Shown: in pieces, positions 1 to 9,100 of the stretch | Layout: each line of letters opens with the position of its first letter | How positions within the stretch are numbered: position 1 is the stretch's first letter | Assembly (NCBI GenBank): GCA_903813345.2 | Contig: CAIIXF020000192.1 | Location: 1-25,000 of the forward strand | Length of the DNA stretch: 25,000 nucleotides | Source of the DNA: Owenia fusiformis | Lineage: Eukaryota; Annelida; Polychaeta; Sabellida; Oweniidae | Direction: 5' to 3' | Made by a program: the position numbers and the translations under genes | The notes under the pieces: generated by a model | The model's database searches: none | Told to the model about the DNA's origin: nothing | What the model saw: only the letters and a program-made list of their open reading frames with translations

Positions 1-165
1 CCATTTAGCATTTATACTATAACATACACGCAATACTAAAGAAAAGTCCAAGTTCATTTGGTTTATTTATAAAATGCATGTTCAAATGGTTCTTTGGTGT
101 GTTTTGAATGGTGTTAAACATATTGAAGTCATTTGTAAACGTGACGATTAGAATCACACTGGAAG

Positions 166-396
166 TTATTCTAGTATTCTATAAGAACATAAAATGAACA
201 TCTTACACTCTTTAAAACTGTTTTCACAAACACAAGTAGTTGTAGAGACTTTTATAGATTCTGAAATGATTTCAACATGTTTCTGAAGGTGTGTGTTTAT
301 CTGTTCCATTACTTGTAGACCCAAACTAAACACTATACTGAAAGAGAGCTCCTCATTTACAGGAGCACCCTCCGAGTCATAACCCAAAGTGTCCAT
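166..396 (-). CDS. Candidate exon or small open frame, unknown product
   Basis: An ATG-started frame of 76 codons on the minus strand. The middle is rich in charged and polar residues (MEQINTHLQKHVEIISES) and could form a helix; no family was recognised. The ATG has T at -3 and G at +4, a weak Kozak context. A T-rich acceptor-like site ending in catag lies about 25 bases upstream, but the ATG frame hits a TGA between that site and the ATG. If this is an exon it would need the ATG as true start or a later acceptor. A GTAAGA donor-like site lies near the C-terminal part. No other frame confirms it, and 76 open codons are expected many times by chance. Confidence 0.2.
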   Translation of the reverse strand: MDTLGYDSEGAPVNEELSFSIVFSLGLQVMEQINTHLQKHVEIISESIKVSTTTCVCENSFKECKMFILCSYRILE

Positions 397-459
397 AGAG
401 AAGCATCCTCAAATGAAAGAGCTATGCACAAAACAAGCAAACATGGCATTATTTAAAGA

Positions 460-672
460 TTGAAAAGAAGTTTAAATATCTGTAACAAAAGAAAACATGA
501 GGAGCTTGGTTTAGAAAAATCTCCTTATGCCAACATACAGTTCTTAACTAAGTTGTCTAATTTAGTCCAAGACAAACAAGAAACTCTAAGTCGACTAGCA
601 ATCAAAAGGTTGCTGCCGTTTCCAAGCAGCGAATATTGGTCCTGCAGATCATTAGAAATTAGAGACATGTGA
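460..672 (+). CDS. Alternative plus-strand open frame, overlaps a minus-strand frame
   Basis: A 70-codon plus-strand frame starting at TTG, with TAA two codons upstream. It is lysine- and glutamate-rich (KRKHEELGLEKSPY) and ends at a TGA. It overlaps the minus-strand frame at 525-752, and at most one of them is likely to be coding. No acceptor or donor of good quality bounds it and no family was recognised. It is listed because the segment is slightly richer in G+C than its surroundings and is open on both strands. Confidence 0.13.
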   Translation: MKRSLNICNKRKHEELGLEKSPYANIQFLTKLSNLVQDKQETLSRLAIKRLLPFPSSEYWSCRSLEIRDM

Positions 673-752
673 CTGCATATCCCCGTATACAGTGTACTGG
701 TACCTGCTTCTCTACCACCTTGCAGAACAATAACAATTGCCCAAATAATCAT
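525..752 (-). CDS. Candidate minus-strand exon, unknown product
   Basis: An ATG-started frame of 75 codons. It begins hydrophobic (IIWAIVIVL), followed by a mixed segment that includes NDLQDQYSLLGNGSNLL. A splice acceptor-like ctgcaag lies just inside the frame, and a GTATGT donor-like site lies at the C-terminal end after LVKN. Splicing from this donor to the catag acceptor near 421 would continue in a frame that runs about 20 codons to a TAA, so a short terminal exon is possible. No domain was recognised. It competes with the plus-strand frame at 460-672. Confidence 0.17.
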   Translation of the reverse strand: MIIWAIVIVLQGGREAGTSTLYTGICSHMSLISNDLQDQYSLLGNGSNLLIASRLRVSCLSWTKLDNLVKNCMLA

Positions 753-939
753 GCTCTTGAGAAGCTACAATTTCAATTTCAAATACCACATTACCCAAAT
801 GTTTCCACTTCTGTTTCAAATGTATGAGTTTTTTTGTAAAAAAGAAAACCACTTGTAAAGAGCATAAACAAATGTTTATGTACCACCAAATGAGCAGCAT
901 TTATGAGAAATATTAGTATATTTTGAATTAGAAATATTA

Positions 940-1071
940 ATGAAAAATCAGCCTTCTCTTTTACACCAATTTGATTTAATCAAGAATCTTCCACTGACAG
1001 GCAGTAATTTGAGAACTGGAGATAAGGCCACAATATCTCCCTCCAAAAACTCAAACCACCCCAGCTCATAA
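940..1071 (+). CDS. Short ATG open frame, antisense to another candidate
   Basis: A 43-codon ATG frame (starting MKNQPSLLHQFDLIKN) ending in a serine-rich tail and TAA. It is antisense to, and in a different register from, the minus-strand frame at 951-1325, so at most one is real. There is no good Kozak context, splice site or recognised family. It shows that the local G+C-richer base composition alone yields protein-like translations. Confidence 0.08.
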   Translation: MKNQPSLLHQFDLIKNLPLTGSNLRTGDKATISPSKNSNHPSS

Positions 1072-1325
1072 GATCCAGATTGCCTTTGAAGCTGACAAAA
1101 GTTTTCAATGATATCTACAGATTGTCAGAAAATCAGACATGGCATCCTAATTTCTAGTACAATCATAAAATCTGATCTAAATGTCAGGCTATTTGTAAAG
1201 AGACCAAGGATGCTCAAGATTTGACCATTCAACCTCTTGGACAGTTTGAACAAGATAAGATCGCCATAAGCCTTATATCCCAGCTCTTGATTTATTGGAA
1301 TATATATTTTGGTGACTGGTTTCAC
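951..1325 (-). CDS. Minus-strand near-open frame broken by one TGA; candidate exon
   Basis: One minus-strand frame runs from 1325 to 951 with a single TGA at 1125-1127 and ends at the TGA at 948-950. The upstream part is basic and hydrophobic. The downstream part (58 codons) includes SYELGWFEFLEGDIVALSP and reads as a folded-domain segment, although no family was recognised. Just after the internal TGA there is an acceptor-like site (tttctgacaatctgtag, exon from 1114). A spliced exon from 1114 to about 967 would therefore not need the upstream half. The donor at the far end (GTGTAA) is weak. An intact reading across the TGA is not supported. The plus strand of the same DNA also has an open frame. 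Confidence 0.2.
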
Positions 1326-1587
1326 ACTAGCAAGTTCAAGTCTAGTTTTACATGGTCGTCATGGTAGCTTACTGGTTACCATAGAGATGCTCCCTTAGAC
1401 AGGGCAGCTGGGAGGGAGATAACATCAGAAGATTCACTACTCATCTCTTGGATGATATGCTATACTGTACCTTTTTTTCAAACTAGATAACTCTGAAAAC
1501 TTGAACTGACCTTTACTTGTAGAAAGAAACCAAAATGTCTAAAATTGATTTTGGGGGTGAATGGTGTTGTTGTTTTGTGTTTGTAAG

Positions 1588-1787
1588 GCTATAGTGTGTA
1601 TATCCATGAAAACTGCCAACAGGCTGTAAAGATGATAAAGTTAGATTGCAGGCAGAGTGTTCTGTCATCAGCAACAACTGTTCACAGGGTTTATGAGGAA
1701 ACCCATCCTCTTCTCTACCATGCTACAGTACTACCAGCCTTTGTATTTAATTTAGCAGTAAACGAAATCTTGAAACATGGATGAAAT
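1588..1787 (+). CDS. Candidate terminal exon, unknown product
   Basis: A frame open from an acceptor-like site (gttgttttgtgtttgtaag, exon from 1588) to a TGA at 1785-1787. It covers about 66 codons and includes HENCQQAVKMIKLDC and a hydrophobic C-terminal segment (PAFVFNLAVNEIL). There is no ATG near the start, so it would be an internal-to-terminal exon. The tract before the acceptor is T/G-rich rather than a clean polypyrimidine run. The stop lies inside the spacer of a short tandem duplication. An AATAAA lies far downstream at 2524-2529. No family was recognised. Confidence 0.18.
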
Positions 1788-1798
1788 CTTGAAACATG
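1764..1798. repeat. Tandem duplication of a 16-base unit
   Basis: The 16-mer gaaatcttgaaacatg occurs at 1764-1779 and again at 1783-1798, separated by gat (period 19). Both copies are identical, so the duplication looks recent or conserved. It overlaps the end of the candidate frame at 1588-1787. Confidence 0.9.
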
Positions 1799-2025
1799 AA
1801 ACTACTTTAATTCTGTTTCATTTTAAACCCATGCTTCAATGGGCACATTGAAGAACATGAGTTTACTATATATTTAAAGATGTATTTGGAATATTGGAAG
1901 AGTTCATAGCTATTTAAGACCATAGAAATGTCTTCCTTGTAGAGGTCACTAAGAACAAGGAATAACCTACATTAAACATATGTAATATTTTAAATTCAAT
2001 TCATGCACATGTAGTTCCCTTTTAG

Positions 2026-2079
2026 AAGACTCTTTAAGCTTTGGCTGGAGGATACCTGGGATGAATTGTTTGGTCTCAG
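2026..2079 (+). CDS. Candidate 54-base internal exon with strong splice sites
   Basis: An acceptor with a pyrimidine tract (gtagttcccttttag) is followed after 54 bases by a near-consensus donor (CAG at 2077-2079, then GTAAGG). The exon length is a multiple of three. With one leading base, the frame is open and reads RLFKLWLEDTWDELFGL, rich in Trp, Leu and acidic residues like an amphipathic helix. A second frame is also open, so openness alone proves little in so short a stretch. The matched splice pair is the main evidence. The phase would be symmetric, so the exon could be skipped or included without a frameshift. No family was recognised and no linked exon is certain. Confidence 0.33.
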
Positions 2080-3840
2080 GTAAGGGTGAAAGAGAGAATG
2101 AAAGGTGCTTGAGCTTTAACCCTATTGTATGGAAGTGGCTTTACATTATGCATAGCCCCTTATAAATCTTTGTAGCATTAACCCTTCTGATAATCCTTTT
2201 CATACTACATGTACAGTGTTCAATGGAGTGGCCCTTTCTTTTGAAAGTATAAATGAGTTCATATATATTATACTCTGTGATCTTTCTCAAATGGTCAGCA
2301 TAATTTTTTACAAATAATATGGGTTTATGAAATTTGAAGAAAGTTAGGAATTTACCTTGTTGTGTAGCTAGCTGTTAAGGATTTAGGGTGTTCAGAAACT
2401 GTTGTCAAGGGACGTTTAAATGTTGTATTTGTTGTGAAAGTTTGGGCAAGCATTGTTGGTACTCGTGAATAATTGTTGCTTTTACTTTTGTCCAGGGTAT
2501 TTAGTTAAAGTTCCAATTAAAACAATAAACATGGTTTAACACAAAGTAGACCAAATACAGACAAGTTGAATTGTAAAACTGAAATGCTCATGTCCCTGAT
2601 CAGTATACAGATGCTCTGAGATAAAAAGATGGATAAATGACACCAAGATAACAAACAAAATCTCTCAAAGTTTGTCACCTAAGATTCTGGTATAAACCAC
2701 TGAGCAACTCCCAAGGCAAAGTCTTCTACCTTTACATTATATAGCTCAATATGTATACTACAGGCATTAGGATTCAGGCAGTCATTAGTTAATGGTTTGG
2801 CAAAAGGTCAGTCCTGTTTGATCATGGAACATAATATGACGTGCTATTTCAGAACATTGTTTGATTGTATGTTTCTCTTTGTTTTCTGACCCTTCCTAAA
2901 GCATCACTTTTGCATGTGAGGTTGTCATTTGTATCATGTTAAATACATAATAACTAGTTTGCAATCGATCTTACACTGATTTACATTTTTACCAAAGGCT
3001 AAATAATCAAACAAGTGAATGATGTAAGTTTATGTATGTATTTATACATGTACATTTGTGTGAGAAAATATCAAGGTAAATATAATGCAATTATAGTGAC
3101 TTTGATCATTCATGTTAACATTTATGTGAATATTGGAATTATACATTTCATTCATAATGAAGTAAAAAACTTTATATGTGACCTTTAAATGTTAAAAGCT
3201 GCCATAAATATTTTTATGTTTTGTTACATGTGCCAAAAACAATTCATCCATCAATGAAAGGTGGGAGAATTGCAAACATAGGCCAGTAATTGCCAAATAT
3301 GGAGTTTTTCTCAACATGATTTAAATAAGATTGGTAACTTCTAATATACTTCAAATATTGTTTAATATTTTTCAATGGTGTTTATTTCATCGCTGTTTCC
3401 TGGTTGATTATCACCATAGGGAAAATGTATGAAGTATACCTCTTATATCAAGTTAGTTGCATGTATTTTTTTTTAATTCTATGTGGCTTTTAATCTGTTG
3501 TCTAAGTCAACCATGAAATAATTGATAAAAACATGTATTGTCCACATAAGGAATACCATACAAATAATGATTTGAAGTCAAAATTCAATAGAGGAGAATA
3601 CTGGATGGAGCCCATATGATTTAGTAAGGTGCAACTGACATATTTATGAAACCATGCATGCTTGGTGCACCATATGATTGAACTCAACTGCTGACATAAG
3701 TGCAGAGTTAAATAAACATGTACTTTAAAATATGTACATGATTTAAAATGAATTTAAGGCAATGGTAAGGGCTAGGTGGAGATTCTATGGGTTCAGAATT
3801 GGTCTGTTGGTTCAGAAGGTACAGGAAATGCATGTAACAG
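2080..3840. other. Non-coding AT-rich stretch
   Basis: No open frame of interest apart from a 61-codon minus-strand run at 3502-3687 that lacks splice sites. It holds an AATAAA at 2524-2529, a TACATGTA at 3045-3052 and a few isolated donor-like GTAAGT/GTAAGG sites (near 3025 and 3768) without a convincing partner acceptor. It reads as intron or intergenic DNA. Confidence 0.5.
2206..2213. repeat. TACATGTA octamer (one of at least three)
   Basis: The palindromic octamer TACATGTA is at 2206-2213 and again at 3045-3052 and 23400-23407. About one copy would be expected by chance at this composition. I associate an excess of such octamers with molluscan and related genomes, but this is recollection and not a test. 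Confidence 0.6.
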
Positions 3841-4206
3841 ATGATGCTGTTCACTGATTCGATGATTTCCCCAGTGGATTCTGAATATTACTCTTCAAAT
3901 ATTATATTCACTGGATTCCTTTTATCATTCCCCTCGAGTCCCAGTGGTTCTATACTCACAGTTTTAGGCGATATGATCATTCAGCTCATCATTAGAGTCA
4001 GTTCATGGCTTCAACAGTTGTCTATCACAGGCAAAGAAGACATTTCTATGCATACTAATACTAATATCATTACGAAGCTTTCAGATTTCATCAGGAACAA
4101 TAAGACAAAATTTACTGGCGTTGTTAATGTGATTTTTTCATTTCGGGATCCGTATTTGTGCAATTTCTTTCGCGCTTTATGGATGCCAGTCCTGGTATTG
4201 CTATAA
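3841..4206 (+). CDS. Longest ATG open frame on the plus strand, hypothetical
   Basis: A 121-codon frame starting ATGATG and ending in TAA. It has hydrophobic stretches (NIIFTGFLLSF near residues 20-30, ILTVLGDMIIQLII near 38-51, and a hydrophobic C-terminus) around a polar middle. There is no typical signal peptide and no recognised motif. About one frame of this length is expected by chance in a window of this size and composition. The complementary strand over the same bases also has few stops, with readable pieces in more than one frame, so the strand is undecided. There is no nearby promoter element or polyadenylation signal. Confidence 0.13.
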   Translation: MMLFTDSMISPVDSEYYSSNIIFTGFLLSFPSSPSGSILTVLGDMIIQLIIRVSSWLQQLSITGKEDISMHTNTNIITKLSDFIRNNKTKFTGVVNVIFSFRDPYLCNFFRALWMPVLVLL

Positions 4207-4265
4207 TGAAAAACAATCATATTATCTGCAGTAAAAGCCCATTTACAAATGCCAAGTAAATCGAA

Positions 4266-4553
4266 TTAAATCCTAATCATTGATGACCCAATATCTGATT
4301 GTAGAACCTCAGACCTTGCCTGCAATTGCTTCTTCCTCGACTCTCGCAAAAATATATCAATGTCTTTGATTGGTTGAGTCATTTTTTCTTCTACTTTAGT
4401 CTTAAAATCAATGGTTGTAGTTAAATCTGCTGTGGGGTGAATGATTTGTCCCATTCCAAGAAATCCCAATTGGAAATGTTGATGAACACTTGCAAGGGGG
4501 AGATAAATACTCCAAGAGTAAGCAGATCTTAATAGTGGGATGTCAGATTGAAA
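4266..4553 (-). CDS. Minus-strand open frame with a highly charged C-terminal half
   Basis: The frame is open for 95 codons, from just after a TAG at 4554-4556 to a TAA at 4266-4268. The first ATG would be at 4452-4454 (62 residues). The N-terminal part is mixed and aromatic. The C-terminal part is strongly charged (IFLRESRKKQLQARSEVL) and likely helical or coiled-coil. An acceptor-like caccccacag lies inside the frame, so an exon starting there is possible, but no matching donor of quality follows. No domain was recognised. The downstream minus-strand DNA (4220-3841) continues with few stops but only by changing frame, so an older, broken gene cannot be excluded. Confidence 0.22.
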   Translation of the reverse strand, partial: FQSDIPLLRSAYSWSIYLPLASVHQHFQLGFLGMGQIIHPTADLTTTIDFKTKVEEKMTQPIKDIDIFLRESRKKQLQARSEVLQSDIGSSMIRI

Positions 4554-4556
4554 CTA

Positions 4557-6907
4557 CCTCACGCAATGTGTGGATTTGAGATTTCCAATGACTACCCTAG
4601 CCAAACTCATGAAACTGTTATGTTCTAGGTCTGGGTAGACAAAATGTAAATTGCAATTATCATCTTTTCAAAATAATGGTAGAGTTTTTGACATTAAAGG
4701 GGCACCAACAAACATCAAAGGGCCACCTTTGACATTCATTAAGCATTTTTAAAGCAGGTATAAACACAAGTCCTTCATGTCTTTTATGGCTTCCCCATAT
4801 TATTATCAGACCTATACCTGAAACTGTCAAAAAAATCTTGATCTGAAATCCCTCTTGCTTCTGTACTTTATCCATAGATTCAACACCATTATACTAGCTA
4901 TTGACATTTGTAATTATCAAAATAAACTTATTCGTTTTAAGGACATAATCAAAACAGTTATATTAGATGTTAAAGCAGGCATTTAACTTGAGTACTACAA
5001 GATTAAAGTAAATAAAACTGAATATGGTGTGGAGATACAATGAATTGAATATTTTTAATAGGTCAATGAGGATTGCAGAGGTTGATATTTTGCACTTGAC
5101 TTGATTGTTTGTGTTTGTGTAATATATATTTAAATGAATGAATCCTCTATATTTACCCATTTATGACATTTGATTATGCTGTTTTTTATTGCATCTGATT
5201 ATGTTTTTTATATCAAAGTCAGTGACTCAACTTTGCTTTTTCTCCCGATTTGGCTAATCTGTAGTCAGAATATTCACTTTGATCATTATGATACTATCTG
5301 GTATTCAACAAGGATGTCCCATGTGCCCATGCTTGTTTAACATGTCAATCAGATATACCATTGCATGCATGTAAAACATGTATGAGAACTCTATGGGGAT
5401 TTTATGGCTACATGAAATTTTTAATATGATATATTTTATTCATTAATTTGCAAAGGTCACTCTTTTTATGTCCACTAGAGCTCTGAATTACAATATATTT
5501 TATGGTCAACATCTGTCAGTAGCATCACCCCTTCTATATCATATAACTTTTGTAGTAGCTTCTACCTTTGGTGTATAGTCATACTGTGATATGGCATTAA
5601 GTTCATCTCTACAGGAAAGCTGCACTTTACCCTCACTGAAGTCTTGATATGGTTACAAAACAGAATGTGGGTGTTCTCCATATTGAAACTGTTTTACATA
5701 TTGAAACACGAAAAAACTTGAGCATGGGCCATCCACGGTGTTGCTTTATTATTAACAGCAGGTTTACTATTGATGTTTTATGATCTTTTTTTCACATTTT
5801 GCCTCTTATGGTGACTTATTACACTTATATGAGCAATTCTGTTATGAAGTTTGTTTGGTGGAGCTCATATATAAAGACTCCTATTCAAAAGAAGTTGATA
5901 ATATGATTTGTTCTCTATCACAAAAAGTGTTATAGGTCACTTTTCTTGATTTCATAAATTGTAATACAATAAAAGATCTGACACAAGAATGACATTCATG
6001 GGAAACAAAATTATTTTAAATCTTATAGACCTCCAGAGTATAGGAATGTATGTTGGGTGTTGATATTTTCTTAGTTCATACATGAGGAGTTTGTAGTCAT
6101 CGACGCTGAGTTTGATGCCAAAGCTAAAAATGTGGTTCAAAGATGGTACAAGCTGAAAATGTGTTCATATTAAAGGTGTAAAACAGGTCACATGGTAACA
6201 TATTAAACTCTAGTAAATACAATCAACATAAATGGGCACTATTTGTAGGAATACACAGTGAAAAAGCTCTAAAATAGACATTAAAGGCTGGCATTGAAGG
6301 GAATTAATATACCAGAAACTGTTCAGAAGTGGCCTACTGAAGTGGAAGCTTTGTATCCATTGTCAATACAAACACCCCTTGACAATGACTTCAACAATTT
6401 TCAAATATTTTATTCATTTCTATCTGATTCGAATCGAATCGGTTTATTATCATGTGCTACATTGTAAAAAGCTCTGTATGTGTCCATGCAGTATTCTATT
6501 CTTGATATTGTAAAGTTAGCTATGTTGTCTCGGGTGTTTTATGCATCTGTATTTCACAGGTCTTGTTATGAATGTTTTTTACCTGAATTGTTCATCCCAA
6601 TGAAACATTTATATCTCATACACATGGAAGACATATATTGGAGTCAATCCTAAAAGTATGCCATGATATTTCAAGTAAAACCAAGAACAATGATACATAA
6701 TCATTTCAATATTGTGACAAATGTTTTTTTCTTACAATTAGTCATAACTCCCAACTTTTTCAATATGCCATAATGCATGCAGCTACAATTCCATTTTTCC
6801 ATTTCATTTGATCAATTTTTCATTTTGATGATTTGTGGGTTTGGTCTCCTATTCATAGAGGTTTGAGCCTGATTAATGGGCCTAGATGATTATTGGTTAT
6901 TTATCAG
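4557..6907. other. Non-coding AT-rich stretch
   Basis: Only short open runs occur on either strand (65-71 codons at 4660-4875 and 4963-5160, 62 codons at 5952-6140), all without splice or start context and rich in Ile, Asn, Phe and Tyr, as expected from AT-rich DNA. The one distinctive element is the CpG-containing palindrome near 6426. No RNA gene or transposon end was seen. Confidence 0.5.
6426..6440. repeat. GATTCGAATC palindrome followed by a repeated GAATC
   Basis: A perfect 10-base palindrome, GATTCGAATC (6426-6435), is extended by a second GAATC (6436-6440) and then gg. Two CpGs fall within the element and a third follows at its end, in a region otherwise poor in CpG. This could be a binding site or the remnant of a transposon end; no second copy was seen in the window. 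Confidence 0.7.
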
Positions 6908-7059
6908 GCAAATCAGCACAAGTTGAAGGTACGATAAAAGATAAATATGAAAATTATCTAAATTTACATTCATTTCTGTGGTCTAATGATAGGAAAGTAT
7001 TTGGCTCAATATCAGCATTATGGGACCTTTCTTGGAGAGTTTTTAAATTAGAATACAAG
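6908..7059 (+). CDS. Candidate internal exon with matched splice sites
   Basis: An acceptor (ttggttatttatcag) is followed by 152 bases open in one frame and then a donor (AAG at 7057-7059, then GTGAAC). The frame enters with two bases completing a codon and leaves at a codon boundary. The translation has a charged first half (QVEGTIKDKYENYL) and an amphipathic second half (DRKVFGSISALWDLSWRVF). The open frame also extends back to an ATG at 6886 and forward to a TAG at 7078-7080, so a 64-codon unspliced frame exists as well. No family was recognised. The paired splice sites raise it above background, but chance remains possible. Confidence 0.28.
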
Positions 7060-7080
7060 GTGAACAATGGAGTGGTATAG

Positions 7081-8842
7081 TTGACTGGTTTTTGTTCAAC
7101 AAGTAGATCTAGTCACTACAATTCATACCTGGAAAAATCCTTGAAAACACCAAGACATTTGAAGTAGATTGTATCTAAGAATGTGTATCAATGAATTGAA
7201 TTTGTATTCTAAAAGTTATGATGAATGAAAACACCCCTGAAAATGGTAATGAAAATACTAGAAGCGTATGAAATATCATGCTTGCAAGAGTTTTTGAAAA
7301 AACTGAAATATCATTAAAATAGTTGAGAATTGCCGCAAGGGAACGTTTCATGTCTCATGAAGCACTCTATAGGGATAGTAATGGACTGGAAACGAGGGGC
7401 TCAAACTCAATGCTTTTTTGTTTGCAAAAGATAAAAGAGTTGAACACCTGAATCTCAAGACAAACTGACATTGAAATCACCTTGCTAAAATATTTCAAAT
7501 TTTCATTATTTTTCAACAGTAAGACACAGATGTCCTGACTTTTTACTTTGTTTGGTTTTACATAAGCTTTCCTTCTGGTGCCTTAAATTTGATATATGTT
7601 TTGTCAAGTGAAAAATATAGAAATTATAAATATTTTTGAAGGGCCAATCACAAAGAAACGTTCATATTAGTCTTACTTGTGTCTAGTTTTATGCCCTTTA
7701 TATTTGCTATGTATTTTCTTGATCCCAATATTGAGATAATAATGTTTATAACACATAATGCAAACTTGTAATTTATCTCAAATCATTCTCAAAACACTGA
7801 TTCAGCACAGGAATCTACGACCAAAGTCAAACAAGACTATGCCTTAGACCCGTGTCTTATCACCATGAATGAAAATATCAATGTATGCCCTGATAAAATT
7901 CACAATATTTTATAAATGATTTTTATTTGGGATAATTTATATTTTTCAATTGGACTTTCCCAATGGATTGACTCATACTATTGAAAATTATCAATAAAGA
8001 TGTTGCATTTCTAGAAATCAGAATATAATTTATGTTTCTTTCAAGGAGTTAATGACATTTAACAAAGTGCAACACAATCAGTGTTTTTGTTTTGACATTA
8101 TAGTGACTAATCTCGTGATTTAACTATGGGTTTAATATCATATAATTGGTAATCAAGGGAAGATTCACTGTGACAGTGTGACATATTTTCCCATCTGTCA
8201 TAGGTTCCTCAACCCAACCCTGTAACTCCCAATATTCATTCATGAACAGTTGTTTAATTAGAATGACATCATGCAATGTTTCCATGGTTTTCTATGGCAT
8301 GCTGATTCTGCATAACAAGTGTGCATGTTTGTATCACATAAACCCAATGATTAAACCCTTTAGAAAACTTTCCCTTGATGCTGGATTGTCTTTACATGAA
8401 CAAAACAAAACAAAACAAAACAAAAAAATTGCATAAAATAGTTCTTGAAAGGTTAATTTACAATATCTTGTGTGACTCTCTTATGAGAATATTTCACTCA
8501 AAATTGGAATATTGTTGAAGAACCATCAATATACCCAATATTGGCCAATAATTACAAGGCAACTGGCTCCCATTGTTTTAGCCGCCTTATTTCTTCACAG
8601 TTTTTTCCCCTGAACTGACACTAAATGATCCTTATGGCCACCTAACATGCAACCACTTTCTATATTGGACCATTTAGCAGTAATAATGGCCAAAAGTGTG
8701 AACAACTTTGCATGTTATGCCAAAATGAAAGTTGATAATCTTGGTTGGGAGATTTTAGTTTTGCCCACTCAGCATTAAATTATTTAAGGATAGGGGCTCT
8801 TAATTCATACTTACCCACCATTTTTCTTAATTAATGCCCCAG
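7081..8842. other. Non-coding AT-rich stretch
   Basis: There is no convincing coding frame. A 64-codon frame at 8242-8436 runs into the CAAAA tract and looks incidental. No tRNA-like A or B box was found upstream of that tract to support a complete SINE. It reads as intron or intergenic DNA. Confidence 0.5.
8401..8427 (+). repeat. (CAAAA)5 microsatellite
   Basis: Five uninterrupted CAAAA units lie at 8401-8425, followed by two more A. Pentanucleotide A-rich tracts can be slipped tails of a retroposed element, but no retroposon body and no clear target-site duplication was found. A simple microsatellite is the safer reading. Confidence 0.9.
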
Positions 8843-9100
8843 ATTTATGGTTAAATGTAGTACTAATATTCTTAAATTGCATAAAATGAAGACAGGTGTA
8901 ACATCTTCTAATTACAATTTGACAGGTAAAGTGTCTCGCTTTGCAATATTTATATATTGCATGAAGATGGTGAGAAAGTTATTGATTTTTCCGACTGGAA
9001 ATCCAAGATTCGATGTATGGAGGTTGACAAAGGTGGGCATTTCCCAGGAATCATTATAAAGGTCACATGCCAGGAATTGACCAATCAGTCCAATGCATGA
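8843..9100 (+). CDS. Overlapping plus-strand open frames, possible exon(s)
   Basis: Two plus-strand frames overlap. The first opens at an acceptor-like site (tttttcttaattaatgccccag, exon from 8843), passes a CAG/GTAAAG donor at 8925/8926 and continues to 9059 if unspliced. The second is open from 8930 to 9097 with TGA at 9098-9100 and is the more protein-like, including HEDGEKVIDFSDWKSKI and a glycine-containing C-terminal part. It has no clean acceptor in phase, because a TAA precedes it at 8927-8929. Possible donors inside it (AAAG then GTGGGC, and GTCACA) are moderate. No domain was recognised. At best one of the two is coding. Confidence 0.2.

Noticed and set aside
8242-8436. A SINE ending in the (CAAAA)5 tract.
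   Set aside because: No polymerase III A or B box, no second copy in the window and no convincing target-site duplication.
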